DNA of 64,000 bases from positions 1 through 64,000 of the forward strand of contig NZ_BDBA01000031.1 of the NCBI RefSeq assembly GCF_001612745.1, given 5' to 3'. Both the position numbers and the translations under genes were made by a program. Shown here piece after piece: positions 28,660-37,988 of this stretch (within the stretch, counting starts at the first letter, position 1; every line of letters starts with the position of its first letter). Below the pieces are notes generated by a model. The model searched no databases. It was given only the letters and a program-made list of their open reading frames with translations, and had not been told where the DNA came from. The stretch is from Nocardia amamiensis NBRC 102102 (GTDB taxonomy: Bacteria > Actinomycetota > Actinomycetes > Mycobacteriales > Mycobacteriaceae).

Positions 28660-29286
28660 ATGCGAGTGACCGATGCCGAGGACCGCCCACGCGCGGACGA
28701 AACCCGTGCCCGACTACTCGAGGCCGCCGCGATCGCCTTCGCGCAACGAGGCTTCCACGGGTCGACGACGCGCGATATCACTTCGCTCGCAGGTTTGAGC
28801 ACCGCGGCCATCTACGTGCACCACCGTTCCAAGGAAGAACTGCTCTATCAGATCTCGAAAACCGGTCATCAGGCCACGCTGGATCTCGTGCGTGCCGCCG
28901 TCGGCTCGGCCGACGACCCGATCGGTCAATTGATCGCGGTCATGTACGACTTCGCTGAACACCACGCCAAGGCCCATGTCATCGCCCGCGTCGTGAACTA
29001 CGAGATCGCCGCCCTCGACGCGCCGCATCAGCAGGAGATCAAAGATCTGCGCCGCGACATCCACAGCGAGCTCCGTACCCTTATCGCACGTGGTACCGAG
29101 ACCGGCGTCTTCGATACGGCGGATCCGCATATGGCCGCTACGGCCCTCTTGTCACTCGGCGTCGATATCGCTCGCTGGTATCACGAGGACGGCTCCTGGT
29201 CTCCCGAGAACATCGCGAACTTCTACGCAGACCTTGCCCTGCGCATCGTCGGCGCACGTCGACCGAGTGAGTCGACTTCCCCCTAG
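28660..29286 (+). CDS. TetR-family regulator
   Basis: The N-terminal helix-turn-helix (RARLLEAAAIAFAQRGFHGS, then ITSLAGLSTAAIYVHHRSKEELL) is standard TetR. The ligand domain (residues about 80-200) resembles regulators of acyl-CoA metabolism (KstR2-like layout), ending NFYADLALRIVG. At 208 residues the length is normal. It is separated from the MFS gene by a terminator and is convergent with the MDR oxidoreductase. No copy of the 23-bp motif lies directly in front of it. Confidence 0.88.
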   Translation: MRVTDAEDRPRADETRARLLEAAAIAFAQRGFHGSTTRDITSLAGLSTAAIYVHHRSKEELLYQISKTGHQATLDLVRAAVGSADDPIGQLIAVMYDFAEHHAKAHVIARVVNYEIAALDAPHQQEIKDLRRDIHSELRTLIARGTETGVFDTADPHMAATALLSLGVDIARWYHEDGSWSPENIANFYADLALRIVGARRPSESTSP

Positions 29287-29400
29287 GAACGGGTCCTACC
29301 AAAACAACATCGCGGCGCAGAAGACGGGCTTGGCCCGCCATTCTGCACCGCGATGTCGTCAGTACGAACTCGCCCCACGGTCGGCCCGTGGGCGCCCTCG

Positions 29401-30402
29401 TCACAGAGCGAGTACGAGCTTTCCCGTGTTCGCTCCCGTGAACAGCATGTCGAGCGTCTCGGCGAACCGCGGGATCCCGCCCTCGACGATGTGCTCCATG
29501 CTCTTGATGCGGCCGTCGGCCAGCCACTCGGAAATCTCGCTGATCGCCTCACCGTATCGATCGGCATAGTCGAACACCACGAACCCTGTCATTGATGCCC
29601 GGAAGACCAGCAGCGACATGTACCGGGAAGGCCCTGGCGGCAGCTTGTCCGCGTTGTACGCCGATATCGCACCGCAGATCACCACCCGGGCGCCGCGCCG
29701 GAGATTGGCGAGCGCGGCATCGAGAATGTCCCCGCCGACATTGTCGAAGTACACGTCGATCCCCTCGGGGGCGACTTCGCGCAGCCGTCGCATGACGTCC
29801 TCGTTGCGGTAGTCGATCGCCGCGTCGAACCCGAGCTCTTCGGTCAGCACACGGCATTTCTCCGCGCCGCCCGCGATGCCGATCACCGTCGCACCCTTGG
29901 CCTTCGCGATCTGGCCCGCGACGCTGCCGACCGCACCGGCCGCCGCTGACACCACGACAGTGTCCCCGCTGCGCAGCTTGCCGACCTCGAGCAGGCCGAA
30001 ATACGCGGTCATCCCAGGCATTCCGAGGGTGCTGAGCCAGGTCGGCCCCGCTGCGACGCCGAGATCCACCCGCTGCACATTCCGGCCGTCGCTGATCGCG
30101 TACTCGGTCACTCCGAACGTGCCGCTCACGGTGTCCCCGACCGCGAAGTCCGGATGCGCGGACTCGACAACGGTCGCGATGTCCAGTGATCGCATGACCT
30201 CTCCGATGCCCACCGGCGGCACATACGAACGCACATCGTTCAACCAGCCACGCATGGCCGGGTCGAGCGAGATGTAGTCGATCTTCACCAGAATCTGGCC
30301 GGCCGTGATGGCGGGCAGCTCCTCGGTCGTGAGACTCCAGGTGTCCGCGTCGATTTTCCCGGAGGGCCTTTTGGCGAGCCGCACCTGTTGGGTCTTTGTC
30401 AC
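29401..30402 (-). CDS. MDR-family NADP-dependent oxidoreductase (CurA/LTB4DH-like)
   Basis: The protein is 333 residues from GTG 30402, which has GAGAGGA upstream. It has SLDPAMRGWL near residue 50, the NADP-binding AAAGAVGSVAGQIAK, and VYFDNVGGDILD, as in zinc-independent medium-chain reductases that reduce enones or 2-alkenals. It follows the acyl-CoA dehydrogenase by 23 bases in one operon and may reduce an unsaturated intermediate or detoxify it. Confidence 0.88.
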   Translation of the reverse strand: MTKTQQVRLAKRPSGKIDADTWSLTTEELPAITAGQILVKIDYISLDPAMRGWLNDVRSYVPPVGIGEVMRSLDIATVVESAHPDFAVGDTVSGTFGVTEYAISDGRNVQRVDLGVAAGPTWLSTLGMPGMTAYFGLLEVGKLRSGDTVVVSAAAGAVGSVAGQIAKAKGATVIGIAGGAEKCRVLTEELGFDAAIDYRNEDVMRRLREVAPEGIDVYFDNVGGDILDAALANLRRGARVVICGAISAYNADKLPPGPSRYMSLLVFRASMTGFVVFDYADRYGEAISEISEWLADGRIKSMEHIVEGGIPRFAETLDMLFTGANTGKLVLAL

Positions 30403-30425
30403 GTGTTTCCTCTCGTTGCCAGTGG

Positions 30426-31649
30426 TCACGCGCTCCGGCCCCAAGAGGGATCCCGGCGGCGCAATTCCATCTGTGCGATCGTGCGCTTGTGCACCTCGTC
30501 GGGGCCGTCGGCCAGACGCAAAGTCCGTTGGAGGGCATACATGTTCGCCAACGGGAAATCGTCGGAAACGCCACCGCCGCCGTGCACCTGTATCGCCCGG
30601 TCGATCACCTTCAGGGCGGCCTGAGGTGCCGCCACCTTGATCGCCGCAATCTCGATGCGCGCGTTGCGATTTCCCACCGTGTCCATGAGGTATGCCGCCT
30701 TCAGGGTCAGCAGGCGGGCCATTTCGATCTCGATGCGCGACTCGGCGATCCAGTCCTGGATATTGGCGCGGTTGGCCACCGGCTCGCCGAATGTCGTTCG
30801 CGCCTGCGCGCGATCGATCATCAGATCCAGCGCGCGTTCGGCCATTCCGATCGACCGCATGCAGTGGTGGATCCGGCCGGGTCCCAGCCGTGCCTGGCTG
30901 ATCATGAACCCGTCACCCTCGCCGGCCAGCAGTGCCGTTCGCGGCACCCGGACATTCTCGAACAGGACCTCGGCGTGCCCTTCCCTGTCCTGGTAGCCGA
31001 ATACCGGAAGGTTGCGCAGGACGGTGACCCCGGGCGTGTCGATCGGGACGACCATCATGCTCTGCTGGCGATGCGGTGGCGCCGCGGGATCGGTTTTGCC
31101 CATCACGATCAGCACCTTGCAGTTCTTGTGCAGGGCGTTGGAAGTCCACCATTTCCTGCCGTTGAGGACGTACTCGTCCCCGTCTCGCTCCATCCGCAAC
31201 TGGATATTGGTGGCGTCGGAACTGGCGACGTCCGGCTCGGTCATCCCGAACGCCGACGCGATCGTGCCGTCCAGCAGCGGCTGGAGCCACGTCTCCTTGT
31301 GTTCGGCAGTGCCGAAAAGGGTGAGCACTTCCATGTTGCCGGTATCCGGGGCATTGCAGTTGGTGGCTTCGGGAGCCAGGTGCACGCTGCGGCCCATGAT
31401 TTCGGCCAGCGGCGCGTATTCCAGGTTGGTCAGGCCCGGCCCCCACTCCGGATGTGGGTGAAACAGATTCCACAGACCGCGCTTCCTCGCCTCGGTCTTG
31501 AGCTCCTCCAGAATCGGCGGGTGGAAATGCGGATCACCGGATTCCTGCATCTGCGCTTCGTAGACCGGCTCGGCGGGGTAGACGTGCTCGTCCATGAAGG
31601 CGAGCAGGTCTTCCTGGTATTTGCGGCCTTTATCGGAAAGCTCGAACAT
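30426..31649 (-). CDS. Acyl-CoA dehydrogenase (ACAD10/11-like)
   Basis: The 407-residue protein contains [17 protein letters not shown] (FAD/substrate binding), GRKWWTSNA, and the C-terminal [18 protein letters not shown] of acyl-CoA dehydrogenases, along with [16 protein letters not shown]. It oxidises acyl-CoA to enoyl-CoA using FAD and electron-transfer flavoprotein. The phosphotransferase-like gene encoded nearby recalls the kinase half of mammalian ACAD10/11, which act on 4-hydroxyacyl-CoAs; the bacterial pair may do the same. The promoter region carries motif copy B. Confidence 0.9.
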   Translation of the reverse strand: MFELSDKGRKYQEDLLAFMDEHVYPAEPVYEAQMQESGDPHFHPPILEELKTEARKRGLWNLFHPHPEWGPGLTNLEYAPLAEIMGRSVHLAPEATNCNAPDTGNMEVLTLFGTAEHKETWLQPLLDGTIASAFGMTEPDVASSDATNIQLRMERDGDEYVLNGRKWWTSNALHKNCKVLIVMGKTDPAAPPHRQQSMMVVPIDTPGVTVLRNLPVFGYQDREGHAEVLFENVRVPRTALLAGEGDGFMISQARLGPGRIHHCMRSIGMAERALDLMIDRAQARTTFGEPVANRANIQDWIAESRIEIEMARLLTLKAAYLMDTVGNRNARIEIAAIKVAAPQAALKVIDRAIQVHGGGGVSDDFPLANMYALQRTLRLADGPDEVHKRTIAQMELRRRDPSWGRSA

Positions 31650-31860
31650 CGGGCTCCTTCGCTCAATGATGGGTTGCGCACTGATGCGGCGGTGGCATTG
31701 CGGATGACCTCATTGCGATGCCTCCTCGCCGCAGGACTCGCCGGACAGGCTGATCACGGCTGCCTCGATGAGGTCGGGGTACCCGTACAGCACGTCGTCG
31801 GACAGGCGACGCCGATCATCCGAGCCCTCCCTCTTGGTCTAGCCGGTACTCGCACCATAA

Positions 31861-31883
31861 TTGAAACTGGCGTCAACTTCAAT
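31861..31883 (+). promoter_or_regulatory. 23-bp motif, copy B (upstream of the acyl-CoA dehydrogenase operon)
   Basis: TTGAA-ACTGGCG-TCAACTTCAA with AATT flanks on both sides (AATTGAA/TTCAATT) is the most symmetric copy. It lies 212 bases before the dehydrogenase start in a 302-base gap that otherwise shows no gene. Confidence 0.6.
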
Positions 31884-31951
31884 TCTGGGACTTGTCCCCA
31901 CTCATCGAAGCGGATCGGGCGTCACATCGTCGCGGACCGCGTGGTCGCTTG

Positions 31952-32992
31952 TCAGCGATAGTCCTCCGACAGATACGCGATTCCGGCCTGTAGGAGCGGT
32001 TCGACGGCATCTCCCAGGTGCTCGAAGCCAGGCCCCACGGTCTTGCCGTGGATGTGGCGGTAATGGATGCCCTCACTGATCACGGCGAGCTTGAACGCGG
32101 CAAGTCCGAGGTAGAACCCGATCCGGCTCAAGTCGCGGTGGCTTCGCTGCGCGTACCGCTCCAGCAACTCGGATTCACCAAGGAATCCCGGTGCCGACGC
32201 GACATCGGTGACCACGGGAATGCCCAGCTCGCCGGAACGCAAGTAGACCATGAGCAACGCGACATCGGTCAGCGGATCGCCGATGGTCGCCATCTCCCAG
32301 TCGATGACAGCGGCCACTCGGTCGCGTGAGTCGACGAGAATATTGTCGAGCCGGTAATCGCCGTGCACGATCCCGGTGGGCGATTGCTCCGGTTGGTTCC
32401 GGGCAAGCAGATCATGCAGTTTCGCCGCCGAGGGAAGGTCTCGGCTTCGTGACGCGTCCAACTGATTCTTCCAACGCCGGACCTGCCGTTCGAGGAAGCC
32501 CTCCGGGCGGCCGAAATCGCCGAGTCCGACGGCGGCGGGGTCGACCGCGTGGAGAGCGGCAAGGGTGTCGATCAGTCCGGTCGCGATCACCCGGGTCCGG
32601 TCCACGCCCAGGGCCGCCAGTTCGTCCGACGAGCGGTACGGCGTGCCGACGACGTGTTCCATGACGTAGAACGGCGCACCGATGACCTCTGCGTCCGCGC
32701 ACAGGGCGTAGGTGATAGGGACCGGGACATCGGTGTCGGCCAGCGCGTTCATGACGCGGTATTCCCGCCCCATGTCGTGCGCGGTCGCCAGCACATGGCC
32801 GAGCGGCGGACGCCGCACGATCCAGTTCGATGTCCCGTCGGTGACCTCGTAGGTCAGATTCGATTTACCGCCTGCGATCAGTCGCCCGTCCAGCGGGCCC
32901 GCGACCAGGCCCGGGGAGGCGTCGGCGAGCCATGCTGCCAGGCGATGCAGGTCGAGACCGGGTAGGTCCGAAGAGTCCTGCTCCGTGGGCAT
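31952..32992 (-). CDS. Phosphotransferase-family protein (ACAD10/11 kinase-domain-like)
   Basis: The 346-residue APH-fold protein has GGKSNLTYEV (nucleotide loop), IVHGDYRLDN (catalytic loop with the Asp and Asn) and VIDWEMATIGDPLTDVA (metal-binding Asp). Such proteins encoded beside acyl-CoA dehydrogenases are thought to phosphorylate hydroxyacyl-CoAs so that phosphate can be eliminated. The ATG overlaps the MaoC stop by one base (TGATG), so translation is coupled. It is the last gene of the five-gene operon that begins at 36012. Confidence 0.88.
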   Translation of the reverse strand: MPTEQDSSDLPGLDLHRLAAWLADASPGLVAGPLDGRLIAGGKSNLTYEVTDGTSNWIVRRPPLGHVLATAHDMGREYRVMNALADTDVPVPITYALCADAEVIGAPFYVMEHVVGTPYRSSDELAALGVDRTRVIATGLIDTLAALHAVDPAAVGLGDFGRPEGFLERQVRRWKNQLDASRSRDLPSAAKLHDLLARNQPEQSPTGIVHGDYRLDNILVDSRDRVAAVIDWEMATIGDPLTDVALLMVYLRSGELGIPVVTDVASAPGFLGESELLERYAQRSHRDLSRIGFYLGLAAFKLAVISEGIHYRHIHGKTVGPGFEHLGDAVEPLLQAGIAYLSEDYR

Positions 32993-33444
32993 CAGGGCAC
33001 CAACACCGCGACGGAGTCGGCTACGCAGGCAGGCTTGTCCGAGCCTTCGATCTCGATCGTCACCCGGGAAACCGCCCGCCAGCCCGCAGCGCCCGCGGTC
33101 AACGAGAGCAACTCTACTCCGGCCCGGATCCGGGATCCGACCGGCACCGGTGCGGGGAAGCGCACCTTGTCGGTGCCGTAGTTGACGCCCATGGACATGC
33201 CTTGCACGGTGTAGACCTGGTGGGTCAGCATCGGCAGCAGCGACAGCGTGAGGAACCCGTGCGCGACGGTCGTGCCGAACGGTCCCGCGGCGGCCTTCTC
33301 CGGGTCCACGTGGATCCACTGGTGATCGCCTGTCGCTTCGGCGAACTGGTCGATCTGCTCTTGTGTGACCGTGTGCCAGCCGCTGAATCCGAGGTGGGTA
33401 CCGACTGCGGCCTCCAGCTCGGTCAGGCCCTGGAATACTCGCAT
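32992..33444 (-). CDS. MaoC-family (R)-hydratase/dehydratase
   Basis: The 150-residue hot-dog protein contains the catalytic FAEATGDHQWIHVD (Asp/His of hydratase 2 motif) and GTTVAHGFLTLSL. It adds water to or removes it from acyl-CoA thioesters. It is followed by the phosphotransferase-like gene with a one-base overlap and preceded by a FabG-like SDR, which gives hydratase and dehydrogenase steps side by side. Confidence 0.92.
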   Translation of the reverse strand: MRVFQGLTELEAAVGTHLGFSGWHTVTQEQIDQFAEATGDHQWIHVDPEKAAAGPFGTTVAHGFLTLSLLPMLTHQVYTVQGMSMGVNYGTDKVRFPAPVPVGSRIRAGVELLSLTAGAAGWRAVSRVTIEIEGSDKPACVADSVAVLVP

Positions 33445-33463
33445 TGCTTCTGTTCCTTCCGTA

Positions 33464-34225
33464 TCAGTTCCGCGGTCCGCCCGCGACGTAGATCACCTGG
33501 CCGGACACGAATCCCGCACCTTCGCTGACCAAGAACGAGACGGCGTGTGCGATGTCGTCAGGGGTGCCGGTCCGGGCGACCGGAGTCTGAGCCGCGATTG
33601 CCTTGGTGAACTCCTCGAAGGGGATTCCCATACGCTCCGCGGTCGCAACGGTCATCTCCGTTTCGATGAAACCGGGGGCAATGGCGTTCGCGGTGACCCC
33701 GTACTTGCCCAACTCGATCGCGAGGGTCTTGGTGAATCCCTGCAGCCCGGCCTTGGCCGCGGCGTAGTTCGCCTGACCGCGGTTGCCCAGCGCCGATGTG
33801 CTGGAGAGGTTGACGATACGTCCCCACTTCTGGCCGATCATGTGCGCTTGCGCGGCGCGGGCCAGCAGGAACGAACCGCGCAGGTGAACGTTCATGACCG
33901 CGTCCCAGTCCTCGACGCTCATCTTGAACAGCAGATTGTCGCGGGTGATCCCGGCGTTGTTGACCAGCACGGTGGGCGGGCCGAGTTCGGCGGCGACGCG
34001 CTCGACCGCCTGGGTCACCGCAGCTTCGTCGGCAACATCGACACCGACCGCGAGCGCGCGGCCATCCGCCGATTCGATCTGTTCGACGACTGTCTTGCAG
34101 GCGGTTTCGTCGAGATCGAGCACCGCCACTGCCATGCCGTCGCGCGCGAGGCGGCGGGCCACGGCGGCTCCGATACCTCGTGCCGCGCCGGTGACGATGG
34201 CGATCCGCTGAGTCTCATTGTTCAT
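33464..34225 (-). CDS. FabG-like 3-oxoacyl reductase (SDR)
   Basis: The 253-residue classical SDR has TGAARGIG, VLVNNAGITRD, the catalytic Ser in NLSSTSALG, YAAAKAG (YxxxK) and GFIETEMT. It interconverts 3-hydroxyacyl and 3-oxoacyl thioesters with NAD(P)H. It is paired with the MaoC hydratase in the operon, most likely for beta-oxidation of an unusual acyl chain. Confidence 0.9.
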   Translation of the reverse strand: MNNETQRIAIVTGAARGIGAAVARRLARDGMAVAVLDLDETACKTVVEQIESADGRALAVGVDVADEAAVTQAVERVAAELGPPTVLVNNAGITRDNLLFKMSVEDWDAVMNVHLRGSFLLARAAQAHMIGQKWGRIVNLSSTSALGNRGQANYAAAKAGLQGFTKTLAIELGKYGVTANAIAPGFIETEMTVATAERMGIPFEEFTKAIAAQTPVARTGTPDDIAHAVSFLVSEGAGFVSGQVIYVAGGPRN

Positions 34226-34265
34226 CGTGTGCTCCTCGAGGAGGGTGGTTCAGGTGGAAGCAGGC

Positions 34266-35258
34266 TTACGGGGTGTAGACGACGCGCCCGACGGTCTTGC
34301 CGTCGGCGAGTCGCTGGACTCCGTCGGCGATCTGGTCCAGTGGCAGTCGTTCGCTCACCAAGGGCCGGATCAGCCCCTCGGCGGCGAGCGTGGTCAGTGC
34401 CTGATGACATTCGGACACCGAAGCCGGGTCGTAGGTGTTGTACAGCCCCCAGTGCAGGCCGACGATCGAATAGTTCTTCACCAGCGCGTGGTTCAGTGCG
34501 GCGGTTTGAATGTCGCCGCCGGCGAATCCGACGACCACGATCCGGCCTTCGAAAGCGATGCATTTCGTGGAGCGCTGATACACCTCACCGCCGACCGGGT
34601 CGTAGATCACGTCGGCGCCGCGGCCGTTGGTGAGATCCTTCACGACCTCGACGAAATCGTCCCGGTGCCGGTCGATGACCACGTCGGCACCCAATTCTTC
34701 GGCATAGGAGGCCTTCTCAGCTCCACCGACGACACCGATCACGCGGGCACCCGCGGCCTTGCCCAGTTGAACGGCCGCGCTGCCGACGCCACCGGCGGCA
34801 GCATGTACCAGCAGGGTCTCTCCGGCCTTCAGTCCGGCGCGCCGATGCAAGCCGAACCACCCGGTCTGATAGCCGATGAACAGCGAAGCCGCCTCGGCAT
34901 CGTCCAACGACAGCGGCGCCGGGAAGGTCTGGGCCGCATCCATGAGCGCGAATTCCGCGAAACCACCATGCGGCAGCACCGCACCCCCGAGTACGCGCTC
35001 ACCGACGGCGATCTCGGCCACCTCGGCGCCGACCGCGACCACTTCGCCACACAATTCGACACCGGGCGTGAACGGCAGCGGTGGCTTCACCTGGTAGAGG
35101 CCACGACACATCAACACATCGGGAAAGTTCGCCGCCGCACCAACGACCCGCACGACAACCTGCCGCGGGCCGGGTTCCGGGCGCTGCACGTCTTCCAGCC
35201 GCAGCGCCGCGCTCGGCTCGCCCAGCTCATGTACCCGCCATGCCTTCATCGACGTCAT
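34266..35258 (-). CDS. NADPH:quinone oxidoreductase-type MDR enzyme
   Basis: The 330-residue protein has ANFPDVLMCRGLYQ, PFTPGVELCGEV, the coenzyme-binding HAAAGGVGSAAVQLGK, and no zinc-ligand cysteines, typical of the QOR group. It reduces an activated double bond or quinone with NADPH. ATG 35258 follows the SDR stop by one base. It is part of the 36012-31952 operon. Confidence 0.9.
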   Translation of the reverse strand: MTSMKAWRVHELGEPSAALRLEDVQRPEPGPRQVVVRVVGAAANFPDVLMCRGLYQVKPPLPFTPGVELCGEVVAVGAEVAEIAVGERVLGGAVLPHGGFAEFALMDAAQTFPAPLSLDDAEAASLFIGYQTGWFGLHRRAGLKAGETLLVHAAAGGVGSAAVQLGKAAGARVIGVVGGAEKASYAEELGADVVIDRHRDDFVEVVKDLTNGRGADVIYDPVGGEVYQRSTKCIAFEGRIVVVGFAGGDIQTAALNHALVKNYSIVGLHWGLYNTYDPASVSECHQALTTLAAEGLIRPLVSERLPLDQIADGVQRLADGKTVGRVVYTP

Positions 35259-35259
35259 G

Positions 35260-36012
35260 TCACACCCCACCGGTCAGGGTGATGCCACCATCGACGACCA
35301 GCAGCTGGCCGGTCAGCCAGCTCGCGTCCTCGGACAGCAGGAACGCGACCACACTGCCGATGTCCTCGGGCACGCCGAGCCGCTTCAGCGGATAGGCCGC
35401 GGCGATCTCGTCCTCCCTGCCTTCGTAGAGAGCGGTGGCGAACTTCGTCTTCACCACCGCCGGAGCCACGGCATTGACCCGCAGGTTCGGGCCGAGTTCG
35501 ACCGCGAGTTCCTGGGTGATGTGCGTGAGCATCGCCTTGCTCGAACCGTAGAATCCGATACCCGGGGCGGGCTTGAGACCGGCGACCGACGATACGTTCA
35601 CGACCGCGCCACCGTAGTCCTTCATCCACGCCCGGTAGGTCTGCTGCACCCACGACAGCGCGGCCAGGCAGTTGACCTCCACGATCTTGCGAGCGGCGTC
35701 GAGGTCCAGCTCGATCATCGGGCCGAAAGCCGGGTTGATACCGGTGTTGTTGACCAGGAGGTGGGCGCCGCCGAAGGTATCGATCGCACGCGCGACGGTC
35801 TCGGCCTGATGGGCGACGTCGTCCGCGCGGCCGGCCACCGCCAGCGCCCGCTCCGGGCCGCCGAGCGCCTCGACCGCTTCATCCAGGGCCTCCTGCTTGC
35901 GGGCGGTGATCACGACGTTCGCGCCTTCGTCGACCAGCCGCCGCGCGATGCCGAGACCTATGCCCCGGCTGGCGCCGGTGACAATCGCGGTCTTGCCTTC
36001 GAACCTCTTCAT
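35260..36012 (-). CDS. SDR-family oxidoreductase (FabG-like), first gene of the operon
   Basis: The 250-residue protein shows TGASRGIG, LLVNNTGINPA, VNVSSVAGLKPAPG and YGSSKAML. It is a second, distinct SDR in the same operon. ATG 36012 has AAAGGA upstream. It probably oxidises a hydroxyl on the catabolic substrate. Confidence 0.9.
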   Translation of the reverse strand: MKRFEGKTAIVTGASRGIGLGIARRLVDEGANVVITARKQEALDEAVEALGGPERALAVAGRADDVAHQAETVARAIDTFGGAHLLVNNTGINPAFGPMIELDLDAARKIVEVNCLAALSWVQQTYRAWMKDYGGAVVNVSSVAGLKPAPGIGFYGSSKAMLTHITQELAVELGPNLRVNAVAPAVVKTKFATALYEGREDEIAAAYPLKRLGVPEDIGSVVAFLLSEDASWLTGQLLVVDGGITLTGGV

Positions 36013-36070
36013 CGGTGAATCCTTTCGAGCGCCATGGCCATGCAATGGCTGCCACCTCCGCGCAACTTAC

Positions 36071-36080
36071 TGAGCGCTTA
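36071..36080. promoter_or_regulatory. AGCGCT-centred palindrome before the SDR-MaoC operon
   Basis: TGAGCGCTTA, within AACTTACTGAGCGCTTATTTAG, lies 59 bases upstream of the first gene. An AGCGCT core flanked by A/T is common in TetR operators for lipid catabolism. This differs from the 23-bp motif, so the operon may answer to another regulator. Confidence 0.35.
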
Positions 36081-36311
36081 TTTAGCCACCGACACCATGC
36101 TGGATCGGCTACGTAGTGGTCAAGGCCACCACTGATTCGGTTCGTATGAGGTGAGTCACATCGCCGTGGAACGCCTACTTCGACGGCGCAGCCGTCATCG
36201 CGACAGCCGCCGCTGCCTATGCGCGGTGCAGGTAGGTCCGTGGTAGCAGCGGCCGCTCGGTACGCCGTCTCCGGCGAGTTCGGCACGGACAGTGCGGTCC
36301 CACCCGCAGGC

Positions 36312-36992
36312 TCAGGCGGCGGTCTCGTCGAGTTTCAGCGCATTCGCCCATAGCCGCGTGGCCGTTCGAACGAGCTCGTCGAGCGAGACTTCCTCTTCGA
36401 GGGCGAACGCGTAGTACGCCATCCGCCCGACCATGCCCGACAGTGCGCGTGCCGCGAAATACGGATCGAGCTCACGGTCGGCGAGGCCGCGTTCCTGCAG
36501 ATCCCTGATCGAGCGAGCGTTGCGGTCGGCAAAGGCGCGCCCGCGCAGGCGGCGCATTTCGCGAAACTTCGGATCGATCGCGGCCACCTGATCAAGGATC
36601 AGCATCAACTTCGCGTTGCGCTTGTACGCCTCGAAGTAGGCGCGGTTGCTCGCCTCGATCACCGCCACCGGAGACGCCTCGTCGGCGTCCAGGCGCGGCA
36701 TTCCCGGATGCAGCATGTCGTCCTGGGATGCTTCGAGCACCGCCTGGAGGATCTCTTCTTTGCTCGAGAAATACGTATAGAAGCTACCCGTGGAGCATTT
36801 CGCCTCGGCTGTGATATCCGACAGCCGCGCGTCGAGGTAGCCGTCGCGTTCGAATACCGCTCGGGCAGCCGCCACCAGCGCCGCCCGGGTTCGAAGACCG
36901 CGGGCAGTGAGCGGAGGTTCCCGGAGGACGGAGGTATCGACAAGCGAGGGGATCTCGCTCAATGTCGCTTCGTTGTCGACCGTCCTGGCCAT
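36312..36992 (-). CDS. TetR-family regulator
   Basis: The protein is 226 residues from ATG 36992, which has GGGAGGG upstream. Its HTH is RAALVAAARAVFERDGYLDA followed by ITAEAKCSTGSFYTYFSSKEEIL. The ligand domain has YFEAYKRNAKLMLILDQ and ends in TATRLWANAL, as in TetR proteins that sense acyl-CoA or steroid-like ligands. A copy of the 23-bp motif lies 149 bases upstream, consistent with autoregulation, so it is the leading candidate for the regulator of that motif. Confidence 0.88.
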   Translation of the reverse strand: MARTVDNEATLSEIPSLVDTSVLREPPLTARGLRTRAALVAAARAVFERDGYLDARLSDITAEAKCSTGSFYTYFSSKEEILQAVLEASQDDMLHPGMPRLDADEASPVAVIEASNRAYFEAYKRNAKLMLILDQVAAIDPKFREMRRLRGRAFADRNARSIRDLQERGLADRELDPYFAARALSGMVGRMAYYAFALEEEVSLDELVRTATRLWANALKLDETAA

Positions 36993-37140
36993 CCATACCC
37001 TCCCTGTTTGCTCTGGATGCTCGGAGTGATCGTCGCACACGCGTCGTCGATCTGCATTCAGCTCCGAGACGCTGGCGACCACCGGGCCGAGACCACTTCC
37101 CGGCATGCTCGAACATGGGTTCGCAACCATATCGACGGTA

Positions 37141-37163
37141 GTCGAATATGACTCCAGCTTCAA
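37141..37163 (-). promoter_or_regulatory. 23-bp motif, copy D (upstream of TetR), reverse orientation
   Basis: Read on the minus strand it is TTGAAGCTGGAGTCA followed by TATTCGAC, matching copies B and C at most positions. It sits upstream of the TetR gene and just beyond the stop of the DUF8020-like gene. Confidence 0.5.
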
Positions 37164-37248
37164 ATTTCGCGATCGCCCTGCCCGGCCGGAGTTGGAACCG
37201 GCCGGGCAGGACAATCGCCTCACCGAATCGACGACGTGCGACTCGGCA

Positions 37249-37959
37249 TCACTTTGCCGGAGCCGGAGCCGGAGCCGGCATCGGCTGGTTGATCGTCGTG
37301 AAGTACTGGACAGCCGCCATGATCGCGACCGGAGCCGTGATGAGCAGCTGGCCCGCTACTGCCCCGAGCGGACCGACGGCCATGATGCCACCCAAGCATC
37401 CGATGGCGGCTGCCGGAATGAAGGCTCCGAACAAGCCGATGATCGCGGCGGAAGCGATGGTTGCCCCGGCGATGCCACCCAGCACGCAGCCGACCGCCGC
37501 GCCGCCGATGCCACCAACAGCGGTGCCGATCGTCGCGCCCATGAGGATCGTGGAGGACAAGCGCGCCCAGGCGGCTTGTTCCCGGTCGTACTGGGTCCTC
37601 CAGGGAGCCTGGTCCTCGTAGGGCAGCGCCACCGGCTTGTAGGCCGCGTGCTCGAGATCGAACTGCGGCGTCAAGGTAGCAGAGCGGCCCTGGACATCGG
37701 CGGCGATCGGGAAGACGAAATCGTCCACCCGGAAGGACAGTTCCGAACCGGCCAGGACCATTCCGCCGAGCGCTTTGATCTTCAATGCGCCATCTTCGAC
37801 GGCGAGCGAGCCGGCCTCGAGATCGATCACCGTCGATCGCTCTCCGACAGATACCTTGTACCCCACGGCACCAGCCTGGTCCGGTGCGGCCGATGCCGTC
37901 CCGGCTGTCACGCCGAGCGCGGAGACGAGCAGCGTCGCTGCTGCAATCGATTTCCTCAT
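37249..37959 (-). CDS. Exported glycine-rich hydrophobic protein (DUF8020-like)
   Basis: The 236-residue product has a signal peptide (RKSIAAATLLVSALGVTAG, cleavage near ASAAP). A soluble beta-rich domain (GYKVSVGERSTVIDLEAGSL, ALKIKALGGMVLAGSEL) is followed by a long Gly/Ala membrane-active region (ATIGTAVGGIGGAAVGCVLG, then IASAAIIGLFGAFIP and LLITAPVAIMAAVQYF). The layout resembles Nocardia proteins assigned to DUF8020; the function is unknown. ATG 37959 has AAGGAAAGAG upstream. It follows the epoxide-hydrolase-like gene by 29 bases and may serve substrate uptake through the outer lipid layer. Confidence 0.7.
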   Translation of the reverse strand: MRKSIAAATLLVSALGVTAGTASAAPDQAGAVGYKVSVGERSTVIDLEAGSLAVEDGALKIKALGGMVLAGSELSFRVDDFVFPIAADVQGRSATLTPQFDLEHAAYKPVALPYEDQAPWRTQYDREQAAWARLSSTILMGATIGTAVGGIGGAAVGCVLGGIAGATIASAAIIGLFGAFIPAAAIGCLGGIMAVGPLGAVAGQLLITAPVAIMAAVQYFTTINQPMPAPAPAPAK

Positions 37960-37988
37960 CTCTTTCCTTCTTCTAGGTGCCTCGAACC

